64,000 bases of DNA from Paenibacillus aquistagni. Its GTDB lineage: Bacteria > Bacillota > Bacilli > Paenibacillales > Paenibacillaceae. Under the pieces are notes generated by a model that made no database searches, was not told the origin of the DNA, and saw only the letters and a program-made list of their open reading frames with translations. Position numbers and translations under genes: made by a program. Positions within the stretch are counted from its first letter, which is position 1. Every line of letters begins with the position of its first letter. Shown here in pieces: positions 34,308 to 43,668 of the stretch. The DNA is taken from positions 62,001 to 126,000 of the forward strand of contig NZ_FXAZ01000006.1 in NCBI RefSeq assembly GCF_900177815.1, read 5' to 3'.

Positions 34308-36086
34308 ATGCGTTGGATAAAAATGTGGTTTACCCTCCTGAAGCAAGTGGTTCGTGTGTCACCCGTTATTTTTGCAGCGATTGCACTCATTCATATCTTG
34401 CTTGCAGTTCTGCCTGTGCTAGAGATCTATCTAATTAGCCAAGTTATTAATGCAGTGACAGAGGCATTGGAGCAGCAATTGGAAGTCCAGAGGGCATTGT
34501 TTCTAGTGGGGATTCAGTTAGCTCTGATCCTAATAAGAATGGTTTTAAATACCGTAAAAAAAATCCTGGAACAAAAACTGGATATAAAAGTTGTATACAC
34601 ATTTAATCTAAGCATTATAGAAAAATTAAACGCAATGTCTTATTTATTCTTTGAACAGCCCCACAATTATGATAACTTGCAACGAGCGCTTCGTAACCTT
34701 GAAGTATTCGGTGTCAACGTTGTGTTTCATATGCTCTCTATAGCTCAAAATAGTATTAAACTAGCGGGCTTAATGTACTTATTATATACCTTCCATTCGA
34801 GTCTTCCGATATTGCTGCTGTTATTGATTATTCCACTTCTTATTATTCAGAGGATAGAAGGAAAGTCCCAGTACAGTCTGTTTATGAATCAAACCGCCTC
34901 TTCGCGCAAAGCTTCTTATATTGGCAGTCTATTGCAATCGAAAGAAGCGGCAAAAGAAATGCGATTATTCAATTCCAAAGATTTCTTTATTGCAAGATGG
35001 AAACGCATTTACTTTAAAAATGCAAATGAAAGATTCCGCGTAGATATGAAAAATGCCACGAATCGCTTGTATACGGAATCATTTGTGTCTATCTTTTGTT
35101 TTGGAATCTTATCCATCTTTATTTGGGTAGGGGCACAAAGCAAAAAAGTAAAAATTGGTGACTATGTTGCCTTATTTCAAGCCATTCAGGAGACGCAGTT
35201 TTCCATCAAAGATATCTCACAAAGCTTAGGTCAGATCTATAGGGATAGCTTATTCATACAAGAATTAGTTAGCTTCATGGATGAACCAGCTACAGAGTAT
35301 GTGGGCACGCAAGCCTTTCCAGATACATTGAGACAAGGAATTAAAGTACAGGATTTATGCTTTCAATATCCAACACAGCCTCATCAAGTGCTAAAAAAAA
35401 TTAGCTTTACTATTAGGGCTGGGGAAACCATTGCCATCGTTGGCGAAAATGGCTCTGGTAAAAGTACCTTAGTCAAATGTCTATTAGGGCTGTATCCTCC
35501 AACCAGCGGTTCAATTGAGTATGATGGAATACCTCTCTCTTCCTTTAATAGAGAGAGCTTCCGCGAAAGAGTTACCGCTGTTTTTCAAGACTATATGAAG
35601 TATGAAATCACGGTGGATGAGAATATTAGGCTTCATGATGAGAATGGGGATCGATGGATACACGATCGGTTAAGGAAAGCCAAAGCTGTTGCAGGAATCG
35701 ACTCTTTTGTCGAGCAGCTTCCACAGAAAGGGGAGACACAGCTTGGTACAAGATTTTCTGGCGGAGTTGAATTATCTCAAGGTCAATGGCAGAAGGTCGC
35801 TATCACGAGAGCGATGTATCGAGATTTTGAAGTTATCTTTTTGGACGAGCCTACAGCTGCCGTTGACCCTATTACTGAATCCAAGATATTTGAAGATCTC
35901 ATGCAGTTAACAAAAGGGAAGACTGCTGTGTTTATCTCACACCGCTTGGGTAGTTGTCGTCATGCTGATCGAATCTTCGTGATGGAAAATGGAGAACTCA
36001 CCGAGCAGGGATCGCATGAAGAGCTGACACATTCAGCAGGGAAATATGCGGACATGTTTGAAAGACAGGCCCAATGGTATAGATAG
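34308..36086 (+). CDS. ABC exporter, fused membrane and ATPase domains
   Basis: The 592-residue half-transporter has six membrane helices (roughly 20-310) and a C-terminal ATPase with Walker A GENGSGKST (about 379-387), a signature of the form LSQGQ (about 488), Walker B VIFLDEPTAAVD and switch His in VFISHRLGS. There is no N-terminal C39 peptidase domain, so no double-glycine leader is expected in its substrate. It lies 23 bp after the thioredoxin-like gene and 26 bp before the Cys-rich peptide. Export of that peptide is the simplest reading; immunity by efflux is possible too. Confidence 0.88.
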   Translation: MRWIKMWFTLLKQVVRVSPVIFAAIALIHILLAVLPVLEIYLISQVINAVTEALEQQLEVQRALFLVGIQLALILIRMVLNTVKKILEQKLDIKVVYTFNLSIIEKLNAMSYLFFEQPHNYDNLQRALRNLEVFGVNVVFHMLSIAQNSIKLAGLMYLLYTFHSSLPILLLLLIIPLLIIQRIEGKSQYSLFMNQTASSRKASYIGSLLQSKEAAKEMRLFNSKDFFIARWKRIYFKNANERFRVDMKNATNRLYTESFVSIFCFGILSIFIWVGAQSKKVKIGDYVALFQAIQETQFSIKDISQSLGQIYRDSLFIQELVSFMDEPATEYVGTQAFPDTLRQGIKVQDLCFQYPTQPHQVLKKISFTIRAGETIAIVGENGSGKSTLVKCLLGLYPPTSGSIEYDGIPLSSFNRESFRERVTAVFQDYMKYEITVDENIRLHDENGDRWIHDRLRKAKAVAGIDSFVEQLPQKGETQLGTRFSGGVELSQGQWQKVAITRAMYRDFEVIFLDEPTAAVDPITESKIFEDLMQLTKGKTAVFISHRLGSCRHADRIFVMENGELTEQGSHEELTHSAGKYADMFERQAQWYR

Positions 36087-36112
36087 TATATTCTAAAAAG
36101 GAGGTGATATAA

Positions 36113-36259
36113 ATGGAGGCAGTATGTAAACTTGACAAATCCACCTGTGACTATCAAACTCAATGCTCCAGAGACCGTTACTTACGAACATTGACTTACA
36201 AGTGCACTTATAGTGATGGTATGACTGGAACAATGACCAAGTACGAATGCTCATGTTAA
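36113..36259 (+). CDS. 48-residue peptide with six cysteines, putative bacteriocin
   Basis: A very strong ribosome binding site (AAGGAGGTGATATAA) precedes the ATG of this 48-codon gene. Cysteines stand at residues 5, 12, 18, 31, 46 and 48 (spacing X6, X5, X12, X14, X1). The peptide lacks a hydrophobic signal and a double-glycine leader and is basic and aromatic in the middle (SRDRYLRTLTYKC). It is the last gene of the MauE/thioredoxin/ABC cluster and has its own terminator. Size, six cysteines and partners recall disulfide-rich, leaderless bacteriocins of the laterosporulin kind, but the Cys spacing differs. The product and activity are inference. Confidence 0.7.
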   Translation: MEAVCKLDKSTCDYQTQCSRDRYLRTLTYKCTYSDGMTGTMTKYECSC

Positions 36260-36275
36260 TCGGAGTTAGCGTAAA

Positions 36276-36302
36276 GGACCTAGCAGCAGCTGGGTTCTTT
36301 TC
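36276..36302 (+). terminator. Terminator of the peptide cluster
   Basis: GGACCTAGC pairs with GCTGGGTTC (two G-T pairs) around AGCA, followed by TTTTCTT; 17 bp after the peptide stop. Confidence 0.7.
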
Positions 36303-36453
36303 TTATAAATACGGATTTACTTCAAAGTTAAAACGTGCTAACTTATAGGTGGATTTCATTTCCTTTTTGGAAGGAGGAGAAGGGGAAAGGACACTGCGAA
36401 TTAGAAGTCGTTCGTTACTCGTCGGATATTCATAGAAGAGAGTGGGAGGGCGA

Positions 36454-37131
36454 ATGTTTCATATGAAAAGGCTCGTATCGATTGTTACGGTTGTCATATT
36501 GTTGGTGGGCGGCGCGGTGACAGCTTTTGCTGCACCCAACGCCAGCCAGCCAACAACCTTTGCTGCACAAGCGGTTTATATAGGAAAGGAAGCGGATGGC
36601 AAGCACCGTGTACATATTACATGGGATGATCTCGGTAGCAACGTAAGTCATTATTCGGTATTCCGCTATCCAACCCTGTTTCCTTGGGGCGGTGAAACGG
36701 TATGCTCGAATGTCACAGCGACAAGCTGCGAGAACCTAAGCGTTGAACGCGGCCAATTCCGCTATATTGTCACCGCCTATTTTAATGACGGCACTGAGCT
36801 TGCTAATAATGCTGGCCAAACGACCGTCAATATTGTTTACTACACAGGGGCGCCAGCTTCCCCTTCGATCTTTGCTAATCATACCTCGGCTAGCAGCTAC
36901 TCCGTTGGCTTCAGCATTGCATCTGGCAACAATGCAGATATTTGGGAGCTCTACGAGAATGGCATGCTGGTCAATCATTTCCAAGGCTTCCTCATTGAGA
37001 ATGGACAGGCTCCGCAGACGGAATCCAAATCCTTTTACAACAAACCAAGCGGCACTTATGTATATGTAGTCAAACTCAAGAACGTATACGGCACTTCCGA
37101 ATCCCAGCCGCTAACCGTCGTGGTTCCTTAG
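36454..37131 (+). CDS. Secreted protein with fibronectin III-like repeats
   Basis: The 225-residue protein has a clear signal peptide (basic start, hydrophobic core, AFA-A cut near residue 26). The mature part contains two beta-sandwich-like units resembling fibronectin type III: KHRVHITWDDLGSNVSHYSVFRY and ADIWELYENGMLVNHFQGF. A Cys pair (CSNVTATSC) lies in the first unit. It has no catalytic motif that I recognise. The start at 36454 follows GGGAGGGCG; the more 3' ATG at 36463 is also possible. It lies just after the Cys-rich peptide cluster but has its own region upstream, so co-function is not shown. Confidence 0.65.
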   Translation: MFHMKRLVSIVTVVILLVGGAVTAFAAPNASQPTTFAAQAVYIGKEADGKHRVHITWDDLGSNVSHYSVFRYPTLFPWGGETVCSNVTATSCENLSVERGQFRYIVTAYFNDGTELANNAGQTTVNIVYYTGAPASPSIFANHTSASSYSVGFSIASGNNADIWELYENGMLVNHFQGFLIENGQAPQTESKSFYNKPSGTYVYVVKLKNVYGTSESQPLTVVVP

Positions 37132-37473
37132 TTCTTATTATAATCGAAGCAAGTATAAAGCTGGCTCTGGGAAGGTTGGAGCCGGCTTTATTTATGTTTG
37201 TTCGGAAGCTTAGCGTGTGAACGGGAGACGATCCATGAATGTACGGAAAACGATTGGATATCAAGGGAAGCCGTGTTACGGAGCAATAGGCCGAATGGGC
37301 GATAAATGAATGTAAAAAGGCTGCAAAAGCAACCCGCCTGCGGGAATACCACGCAATATGCGAGATTAAGGCAAGGCACCTCACATTCTTCTCCTTTAAA
37401 GCGTGATATAATAATGCATCGTTATGCAAGGCCTAGATCGCCTTGGTCTATTCCATGAAGAAGAGTTGATACG
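37132..37473. other. Intergenic region
   Basis: The terminator at 37155-37194 is followed by about 280 bp without a gene or clear signal. Confidence 0.4.
37155..37194 (+). terminator. Terminator of the secreted-protein gene
   Basis: ATAAAGCTGGCTC pairs with GAGCCGGCTTTAT, followed by TT; about 24 bp after the stop. Confidence 0.75.
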
Positions 37474-38868
37474 ATGAGTACAATGGTGCCCAGGATAAAA
37501 ACAAGAATGACCTTTCTGCTGAATAAATACTTCACAGGAGAAACGCTTGATTATAAGCAAATTATCGCGATCATTATTCCGATATTTGTGGATCAAGCTT
37601 TTATTATTTTGATGAGCCTTTTGAATACGGCGATGATTAGTTCCTCAGGGGTAGCGGCAGTCAGTGCGGTCAGCATGGTAGATTCGCTGAATATCTTTCT
37701 CATCAACGTGTTTGTGGCGGTAGCGACAGGGGGAACGGTTATTGTCGCGCAGTATAAGGGGAGCGGCAATGCCGAGATGGTGTCAAAGTCAGCGGCTCAG
37801 GCGATTTCCGCGGTCGCGCTGCTGTCAATCTTTATTAGCGTGATTGTCATTATTTTTCATAACCCTACACTGGAGCTGTTGTTTGGCCGGGCAGATGCTG
37901 ATGTTCTAGAGAATGCACGGATCTTCTTGATTGGCAGCTGTATCTCGTACCCGTTCATCGCGATCTTCCAAGCTGTTACCGGAGCGCTGCGGGGAGTGGC
38001 GGAGACGAAGGCCTGCTTAGGCTTGTCGCTCATTATGAACTTGACTTATCTGTTCTTGAACATTTTGTTTATTACCGTGCTGGATATGGGCGTTGTAGGA
38101 CTGATTATCTCCATGCTCACGGCTCGTGTGCTGGGGATGGCGATCTCGTTGATCTATTTGCTAAAGTTCAACCAGACGCTCAAGTTCCGTTTGAAGAATG
38201 CACTGAAGCTGAACTTGTCTATCCTCAAAAAAATCATGACGATTGGGCTTCCCTTCGCAGCAGAGCAGATGTTCTTTAACGGCGGGAAGCTGTTGACCCA
38301 GACGTTTATCGTGCAGCTAGGCACCCTTGCCATCACAGTCAATGCTATCGGCGGCTCCATTGCGCTGGTGTTCCAGATCGGAGCGAATGCGCTTAGCATT
38401 GCGATTGTTACTGTGGTAGGCCAATGCATCGGACGGCGCAATACCCAGGATGCGAGGAAGTTTATCAAGTCGTTCCTGTGGCTGTCTTCCATCCTATTTG
38501 TCTTTGCGGCACTGCTTCTGCTGCCCTTGTTCCCGTGGATCGTGAGATTGTTCACGCCTCCGCCTGAGATCATTCCGACCATCTTCAAGCTGATGGTGCT
38601 GATTGCAGTTACGCAGCCGCTATTATGGTCGATTAGCTTTATTATGCCTTCAGCTCTTCGCGCAGCGGGAGATTCAAACTTCACGTCGATCACATCGCTG
38701 CTCTCCATGTGGCTTTTCCGCGTCATCTTGGGTTATGTGCTTGGGATTCCGCTTGGGTTTGGCATTATGGGGGTATGGATCGCGATGGTGATCGAGTGGG
38801 GCATCCGCGGCTCTGTCTTCCTCTGGCGCTTCCGCGGGGAGAAGTGGTATAGTCGGAAGCTGATCTGA
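37474..38868 (+). CDS. MATE family multidrug/cation antiporter
   Basis: The 464-residue protein has twelve predicted membrane helices in the two-bundle MATE layout. Recognisable are FVDQAFIILMSLLNTAMISSSG at helix 1 and NVFVAVATGGTVIVAQYKGSGN at helix 2-3, with the repeat of the pattern in the second half (LPFAAEQMFFNGGKLLTQTF, then IVTVVGQCIGRRN). MATE proteins export drugs, cationic metabolites or natural products against Na+ or H+. It is monocistronic. The position behind the peptide cluster and near other secretion genes may be coincidence. Confidence 0.88.
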   Translation: MSTMVPRIKTRMTFLLNKYFTGETLDYKQIIAIIIPIFVDQAFIILMSLLNTAMISSSGVAAVSAVSMVDSLNIFLINVFVAVATGGTVIVAQYKGSGNAEMVSKSAAQAISAVALLSIFISVIVIIFHNPTLELLFGRADADVLENARIFLIGSCISYPFIAIFQAVTGALRGVAETKACLGLSLIMNLTYLFLNILFITVLDMGVVGLIISMLTARVLGMAISLIYLLKFNQTLKFRLKNALKLNLSILKKIMTIGLPFAAEQMFFNGGKLLTQTFIVQLGTLAITVNAIGGSIALVFQIGANALSIAIVTVVGQCIGRRNTQDARKFIKSFLWLSSILFVFAALLLLPLFPWIVRLFTPPPEIIPTIFKLMVLIAVTQPLLWSISFIMPSALRAAGDSNFTSITSLLSMWLFRVILGYVLGIPLGFGIMGVWIAMVIEWGIRGSVFLWRFRGEKWYSRKLI

Positions 38869-38937
38869 GGCATGTCTCTGAGGATTGAGAACTAGGCTAG
38901 CCAGCTGTTTACGAAGCACTATATATGAGCTAGGTTT

Positions 38938-38974
38938 GGACTGTTGACCCTCGGTGAGGGAGGCAGTCCTTTTT
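38938..38974 (+). terminator. Terminator of the MATE gene
   Basis: GGACTG and CAGTCC pair, with an inner CTC/GAG, followed by TTTTT. Confidence 0.65.
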
Positions 38975-39150
38975 GTTTCCAATAGTGAAAATGAGAACTT
39001 CTTAATCTAGTATTATTGTGATAAACTCACTATATATCCAATATATTACTGTCGGCGATGTTGAAGAAAGGTGGGAGATGCGCTTGAATGTGCAGAGGAG
39101 TGTAAGGGATTTTATAAAAATATAGTCAATGAATAGGAGGATTGATTTTG

Positions 39151-39579
39151 ATGAAAAATCGGCCCGCAAGTGTAAAGATCGTTTACTGGATGCAATGGAT
39201 AGGACTATCATTCTATGGTGTGCTTATCCTATTGTTTGGTTCTTTTTTTATTTCTGGAGGCTCTGTCTGGGAAAGCTTTAAGGATGGATTGCTGGGAAAT
39301 GCCCTAGGCATCCGTGCACAGGAGTTCAATGCGGAACATTTCGGCATGCTGGTTGGCAGAATGTTCATCCCGATATGCTTGCTGCTCATCAGCTTATGGA
39401 GTATAAAGAAGTACATGTTCAAGACATTGTTGGCTGCCATAATCATTCATATCTTATTCTCGATTGCTCAGCCTCTGAAACTTCTTCTATTGGTCGTTAC
39501 CCTCATCTTAGTGCTGCTAAAGAGCAGTAGAAATGATTTACAGGAAATCTATTCGTATCGTCATGAGACTTCAACCTAG
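39151..39579 (+). CDS. Hypothetical membrane protein
   Basis: The 142-residue protein has four hydrophobic helices (about 11-36, 64-84, 90-105, 108-122) and no known family motif. AGGAGG lies 10 bp before ATG 39151; an in-frame TTG at 39142 is possible. It is a single gene between the MATE transporter and the toxin locus. No function is proposed. Confidence 0.6.
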   Translation: MKNRPASVKIVYWMQWIGLSFYGVLILLFGSFFISGGSVWESFKDGLLGNALGIRAQEFNAEHFGMLVGRMFIPICLLLISLWSIKKYMFKTLLAAIIIHILFSIAQPLKLLLLVVTLILVLLKSSRNDLQEIYSYRHETST

Positions 39580-39783
39580 TCATCATAAGGTTTTTATCTA
39601 CATAATAAAGCATTTTTTATATAGTTGATTTGTTTTATATGAAGGGATATTAAGACTCATTCGTTTCATTCCAATTATCCCTTCGCCATTACTTATAATA
39701 GGGAAAGAAAACCTCGTGGTACAGACAGCAATGTGTATTCCCAATGCCGGAAGCGGCTGTGGCGTTATACTCGGAGGTGTCCC

Positions 39784-41877
39784 GTGAACGTTCAAGCAGA
39801 TCCAAATAAAATCGAAGAACTCTCGCAGCAATTCAAGCGTTGGAGAAGAGAGCTGGAATCAAGCTATGTTCAGATGGTCCATGTGGCGAATCGTACCGCT
39901 GGCTCTGCTCGGTCCTCATTTTCTGAGGATGGTGGGGTGCGGAGTGCAGCTTATCAGGTCGAACGATTAGCGCAAGAGATTCAGCACGAGGCTAGGGAAC
40001 TGGTTGGGAGATTAGAAGAGCAATCCCGGCTGCTGTATCAGGCGGCTGGCGAGTACAGGCAGCTGGAGCGCGAAGCCGAGCGGAGGATTCAATCGGCAGA
40101 GTCTGCTCGGTTGCCTAAAGAGTTAAAGCGCTTTATCTCTCGTGGGGTGTTGGCTGGCAGTGGGGCTCTAGGTCCAATGAGCGTTCAGATGCTGCCAGCT
40201 ATGAAGCAATTGTATCGCATTATGGATCAGACCTCCTTTGTCAGGAAGCTGATGGATATGCTGCTGTCCAAACAGGTGGCAGTTGTCCAAGCCGACCCTA
40301 TGGTTGCCGAATGGCTTCGTGCCTTATCGGAAGGTACACCGGAAGAGAAGGAAGCGGCTCGCTTAAAGCTCTCTACGATTGCGATGTCCTTGACTGCGAT
40401 CAAGGAAGCCCAGCGGGAATACAGCGTATATCACTATTTTGGACGTTCGGGCTATATGGACGAAGCGCATGTGCGAGCGAATGAAGCAAGGGAGAAGCTG
40501 CGAGCACTAGGAGTGGATGATACCTACTACAATGAGCAAGTCAAGCTAGCGGGAACGAACCTGCTGGATTCGCTGGAAGCCTGCCGCTTCAATCCGCTGA
40601 AGGACGACGGCTCACCGATGCCAGAGCAAGCAGAGCTGCTTGAATATATTGAAGAAGTAATAGCCAAGGGGCAGGTTGATCCTCTGGATGCCTTGCAGTA
40701 TCAACTGTTGGAGGAGAAGCTAAGAAAGATCGCGAGTGGAGAGCTTCCGCCAACTCATTTGCCAGATGGAACGCTTATTGATGAGAACAATAAATGGAAC
40801 GAGACCACCTTTGCTTATTTTGAAACATATATCAAGCATGAAGGAATGGAGGCGCCGCTTACCCACTATGACAGCTGGGTAAAAGAGACGTATGGAAGAA
40901 CGAAATGGGAGGGCTTCGTCAAGACATCCGGAGAAGTAACGATGGGCTTTACAAAAGGCCTGCTTACCGGCATCATTGAAGGCATTGTCGATACCGCAGG
41001 CTTGGCATACCAACTGGTCGTAGACCCTCAGCAGGTGGGGCAGGATATGCTGTATGCGGCAGAATACCTCATACAGAACCGGGAATTGGTGGTTGAGGCA
41101 GCCAAGCAGATGTATGCAAACTTCGAAAGTGCGTCGCCTGAGGAGAAGGCAGAAATGATTGGCAAGGTGTCCTCCATTCTCGTGCCGGGAATGGGCGTGA
41201 CGAAGGCTGGCAAAGCGGCGAAGGTGCCGGAAGCGTTAAGCAGCATGACCCAAGCGGTAAAGACAAGCAAGGCCATGAATGTACTTGCTAATCCCATAAA
41301 GAAGTTCAAGGCATTCGATTGGAAATCGTACACGATTCGATTCCAGGATTGGGTTCAAAGCCTGAAGCCAGGCCGTTTTGCGGTAACGCCAGAAGGGATG
41401 CTCATCAGGATGCCAGATGAAAGCTCTTCTGTGGTCAGGCGAATTGATGTTGGGGATAGTAAGAAGATTGGGGGGACGGGTAATATTCAAACTGGAGGTC
41501 GTAATAACCTCTCAGTAGATGAATATTTCCGTCTAGAGGCTGAAGCGTCGAAAATGTATGATAGTATAAGAGTTTCAACTTCAGATGTTCAGGCGATTTC
41601 AAAGAACACAGGAATTGCAGAAAGTCGGATTCAACGCATCAAAGACCATGTATTTAATAATGAACATATCAAGTCAAGTGGAAATGGCAGGTTTGACCCT
41701 GATTATGAAATTGCCCAAGCATGGACTAGATTACAGCAAGGAACTTACAACAAGAAAGACATTGATTTATTAAATCATGAATTGTTTGAGTCAAGGTTTG
41801 AGGGTATATTTAAGACAAACTATGAAACTGCGCACGACGCCGCTGTCAGGTCAGGTCGTCCGTGGGAAATAGATTAG
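39784..41877 (+). CDS. Polymorphic toxin with WXG/LXG-like N-terminus
   Basis: The 697-residue protein starts at GTG 39784 behind GGAGGTG. Residues 1-110 form a helical WXG/LXG-like export domain (coiled, with FKRWRREL). A helical middle part follows, then a pre-toxin region with VTMGFTKGLLTGIIEGIVDTAG (about 389-410). The last 134 residues (from about 564) have a different, AT-richer composition: the toxin module, with SKNTGIAESRIQRIKDHVF and LLNHELFESRFE (an HExxE-like motif). I do not recognise that toxin family. Such proteins are usually exported by the type VII pathway and kill competitors. The next small gene is probably its immunity protein. Residues 307-563 are duplicated downstream. 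Confidence 0.75.
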   Translation: MNVQADPNKIEELSQQFKRWRRELESSYVQMVHVANRTAGSARSSFSEDGGVRSAAYQVERLAQEIQHEARELVGRLEEQSRLLYQAAGEYRQLEREAERRIQSAESARLPKELKRFISRGVLAGSGALGPMSVQMLPAMKQLYRIMDQTSFVRKLMDMLLSKQVAVVQADPMVAEWLRALSEGTPEEKEAARLKLSTIAMSLTAIKEAQREYSVYHYFGRSGYMDEAHVRANEAREKLRALGVDDTYYNEQVKLAGTNLLDSLEACRFNPLKDDGSPMPEQAELLEYIEEVIAKGQVDPLDALQYQLLEEKLRKIASGELPPTHLPDGTLIDENNKWNETTFAYFETYIKHEGMEAPLTHYDSWVKETYGRTKWEGFVKTSGEVTMGFTKGLLTGIIEGIVDTAGLAYQLVVDPQQVGQDMLYAAEYLIQNRELVVEAAKQMYANFESASPEEKAEMIGKVSSILVPGMGVTKAGKAAKVPEALSSMTQAVKTSKAMNVLANPIKKFKAFDWKSYTIRFQDWVQSLKPGRFAVTPEGMLIRMPDESSSVVRRIDVGDSKKIGGTGNIQTGGRNNLSVDEYFRLEAEASKMYDSIRVSTSDVQAISKNTGIAESRIQRIKDHVFNNEHIKSSGNGRFDPDYEIAQAWTRLQQGTYNKKDIDLLNHELFESRFEGIFKTNYETAHDAAVRSGRPWEID
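40702..41472 (+). repeat. Direct repeat, copy 1 (pre-toxin region)
   Basis: This 771-bp segment recurs at 42393-43163 without any gap, since the offset is 1,691 bp at both ends and in the middle. It covers the pre-toxin region and stops where the toxin module begins. Confidence 0.9.
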
Positions 41878-41889
41878 AGGTGATTATAA

Positions 41890-42141
41890 ATGGGAGCTTT
41901 TGTTTTACTCTTGAAAGACTACGAGGATGAATCAGTTGTGATATATAGATTCGGCCCAAAAGAAGAGATAATGGGAAAGATTGAATTAAACAAAGAAACT
42001 AGAATGTTCTCCGAATTAGAACCGATTAACAACCCTAATCATTCAAATCAATTTTACTTCGATAGGGCGGCTCAAAGAATGGCAAGATGTCTAGTTAAGG
42101 AAGGCGGTTTATTTCCTGAGAAAATGACATTTGAATCCTAA
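41890..42141 (+). CDS. Probable immunity protein of the first toxin
   Basis: The 83-residue acidic protein starts 12 bp after the toxin stop behind AGAGGTGATTATAA. It contains DYEDESVVIYRFGPKEEIMGKIE and FYFDRAAQRMARCL. Its size, acidic nature and position, and the low GC that it shares with the toxin tail, suit a cognate immunity protein. No family is recognised, so the call is by context. A terminator follows, isolating this pair from the second cassette. Confidence 0.6.
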   Translation: MGAFVLLLKDYEDESVVIYRFGPKEEIMGKIELNKETRMFSELEPINNPNHSNQFYFDRAAQRMARCLVKEGGLFPEKMTFES

Positions 42142-42147
42142 GAAGTT

Positions 42148-42184
42148 AAACCTTGATTGGTTTTTTGCCTCTCAAGGTTTTTTT
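42148..42184 (+). terminator. Terminator of the toxin/immunity pair
   Basis: AAACCTTGA and TCAAGGTTT are perfect complements followed by TTTTC; 6 bp after the immunity stop. Confidence 0.75.
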
Positions 42185-42392
42185 CTACGGTGGGCTATCC
42201 GGTGCCGAATGAACCCATCATTAAACCAATAACACATACAATCCATGTAATACCCGTATTAAGATTTCGTCATTTTGGATGTACGTACGTAAAGGCTTGA
42301 ATTTTATACCGTAAATAACGCTATTCCGTTATATTGAACAGGTCTATTATGATCAGATACTACCATGATTGGCCTGCTTTTTGCTAGATTCG

Positions 42393-43163
42393 CAACTGCT
42401 GGAGGAGAAGCTAAGGAAGATCGAGAGTGGAGAGCTTCCTCCAACTCATTTGCCAGATGGGACGCTGATTGATGAGAACAATAAGTGGAACGAGACCACC
42501 TTTGCTTATTTTGAAACATATATCAAGCATGAAGGAATGGAAGCGCCGCTTACCCACTATGACAGCTGGGTAAAAGAGACGTATGGCAGAACGAAATGGG
42601 AAGGCTTCGTCAAGACATCCGGAGAAGTAACGATGGGCTTTACAAAAGGCCTGCTTACCGGCATCATTGAAGGCATCGTCGATACCGCAGGCTTTGCATA
42701 CCAACTCGTCGTAGACCCCCAGCAGGTGGGGGAGGACATGCTGTATGCAGCAGAGTACCTCATACAGAACCCGGACATGGTGATTGAGGCAGCCAAGCAG
42801 ATGTATGCGAACTTCGAAAGTGCATCGCCTGAGGAGAAGGCAGAAATGATCGGCAAGGTGTCCTCTATTCTCGTGCCGGGAATGGGCGTGACCAAGGCTG
42901 GCAAAGCGGCGAAGGTACCGGAAGCGTTAAGCAGCATGACCCAAGCGGTAAAGACAAGCAAGGTCATGAATGTGCTGGCCAATCCCGTAAAGAAGTTCAA
43001 GGCATTCGATTGGAAATCATACACGATTCGATTCCAAGATTGGGTTCAAAGCTTGAAGCCAGGCCGTTTTGCGGTAACGCCAGAAGGGATGCTCATCAGG
43101 ATGCCAGATGAAAAATCTTCTGTGGTCAGGCGAATCGATGCTGGGGATGGTAAGAAGATTGAG
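42393..43163 (+). repeat. Direct repeat, copy 2 (start of the orphan cassette)
   Basis: This is the 771-bp partner of 40702-41472, with scattered substitutions but no insertion or deletion. It begins abruptly and leads into a different C-terminal toxin. Confidence 0.9.
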
Positions 43164-43646
43164 GGGATGTCTAAAGCTAACTTAGACAAAATTAGAGAAA
43201 CTGCTCCGGATTACTATAAAGAATTAATAGATAAGCATGGCGATAAGGGAAGATACTACGCTAGATCTCCAGAAGAGTATGAGAGTTTGGCGAAAGATCC
43301 AGCAAAAAACTTTAAAATAAACGAGAAATCAAAAATTGAGAGACTAGCAGGCTTAGAGTTAGAGGCGAGAGGGGACCTACCTGGTCCTGTAGTTAGAGAT
43401 ACCAATCCAGCAGGTGCAGAATTTATTGATGCAACAGGTGTCAAGTGGGACGTTAAAGGATGGTATTCAAAATTTGCACCAAAGGGTTATACTCTGGAAA
43501 AGGCAATTGCTGATATAGAAGAATCTCTTTCGAAAGGTGAAAATGTTATCATCGACTCATCAAAAATGTTCCCAGAACACATAACTGAAGTACGCAAAGC
43601 AGTAAAAGAATTAGGTTTAAGTGAAAAATTACTGTGGTGGCCATAA
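42393..43646 (+). pseudogene. Headless second toxin cassette with CdiA-type C-terminal module
   Basis: The frame is open from about 42369 to 43646 (about 420 residues). It lacks the N-terminal export domain and has no ribosome binding site or good start: the first possible codon is a TTG inside non-homologous sequence. The first 257 residues repeat the pre-toxin part of the upstream toxin. The last 160 residues are new: LELEARGDLPGPVVRDTNPAG, GVKWDVKGWYSKF and VIIDSSKM. This is the pattern of CdiA-type tRNA nuclease modules (restriction-like fold). It looks like a silent cassette that could replace the active toxin tail by recombination across the 771-bp repeat. Confidence 0.65.
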
Positions 43647-43668
43647 AATATCTGAAAGGAAGTATTCC

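Noticed and set aside
36113-36259. Double-glycine-leader bacteriocin or lantibiotic precursor
   Set aside because: The peptide has no GG cleavage site, the exporter lacks a C39 domain, and no lanthionine enzymes are near.
42369-43646. The second toxin frame as an intact gene starting at TTG 42369
   Set aside because: There is no ribosome site, the first eight residues are unrelated to the repeat, and the export domain is missing, so a headless cassette is the better reading.
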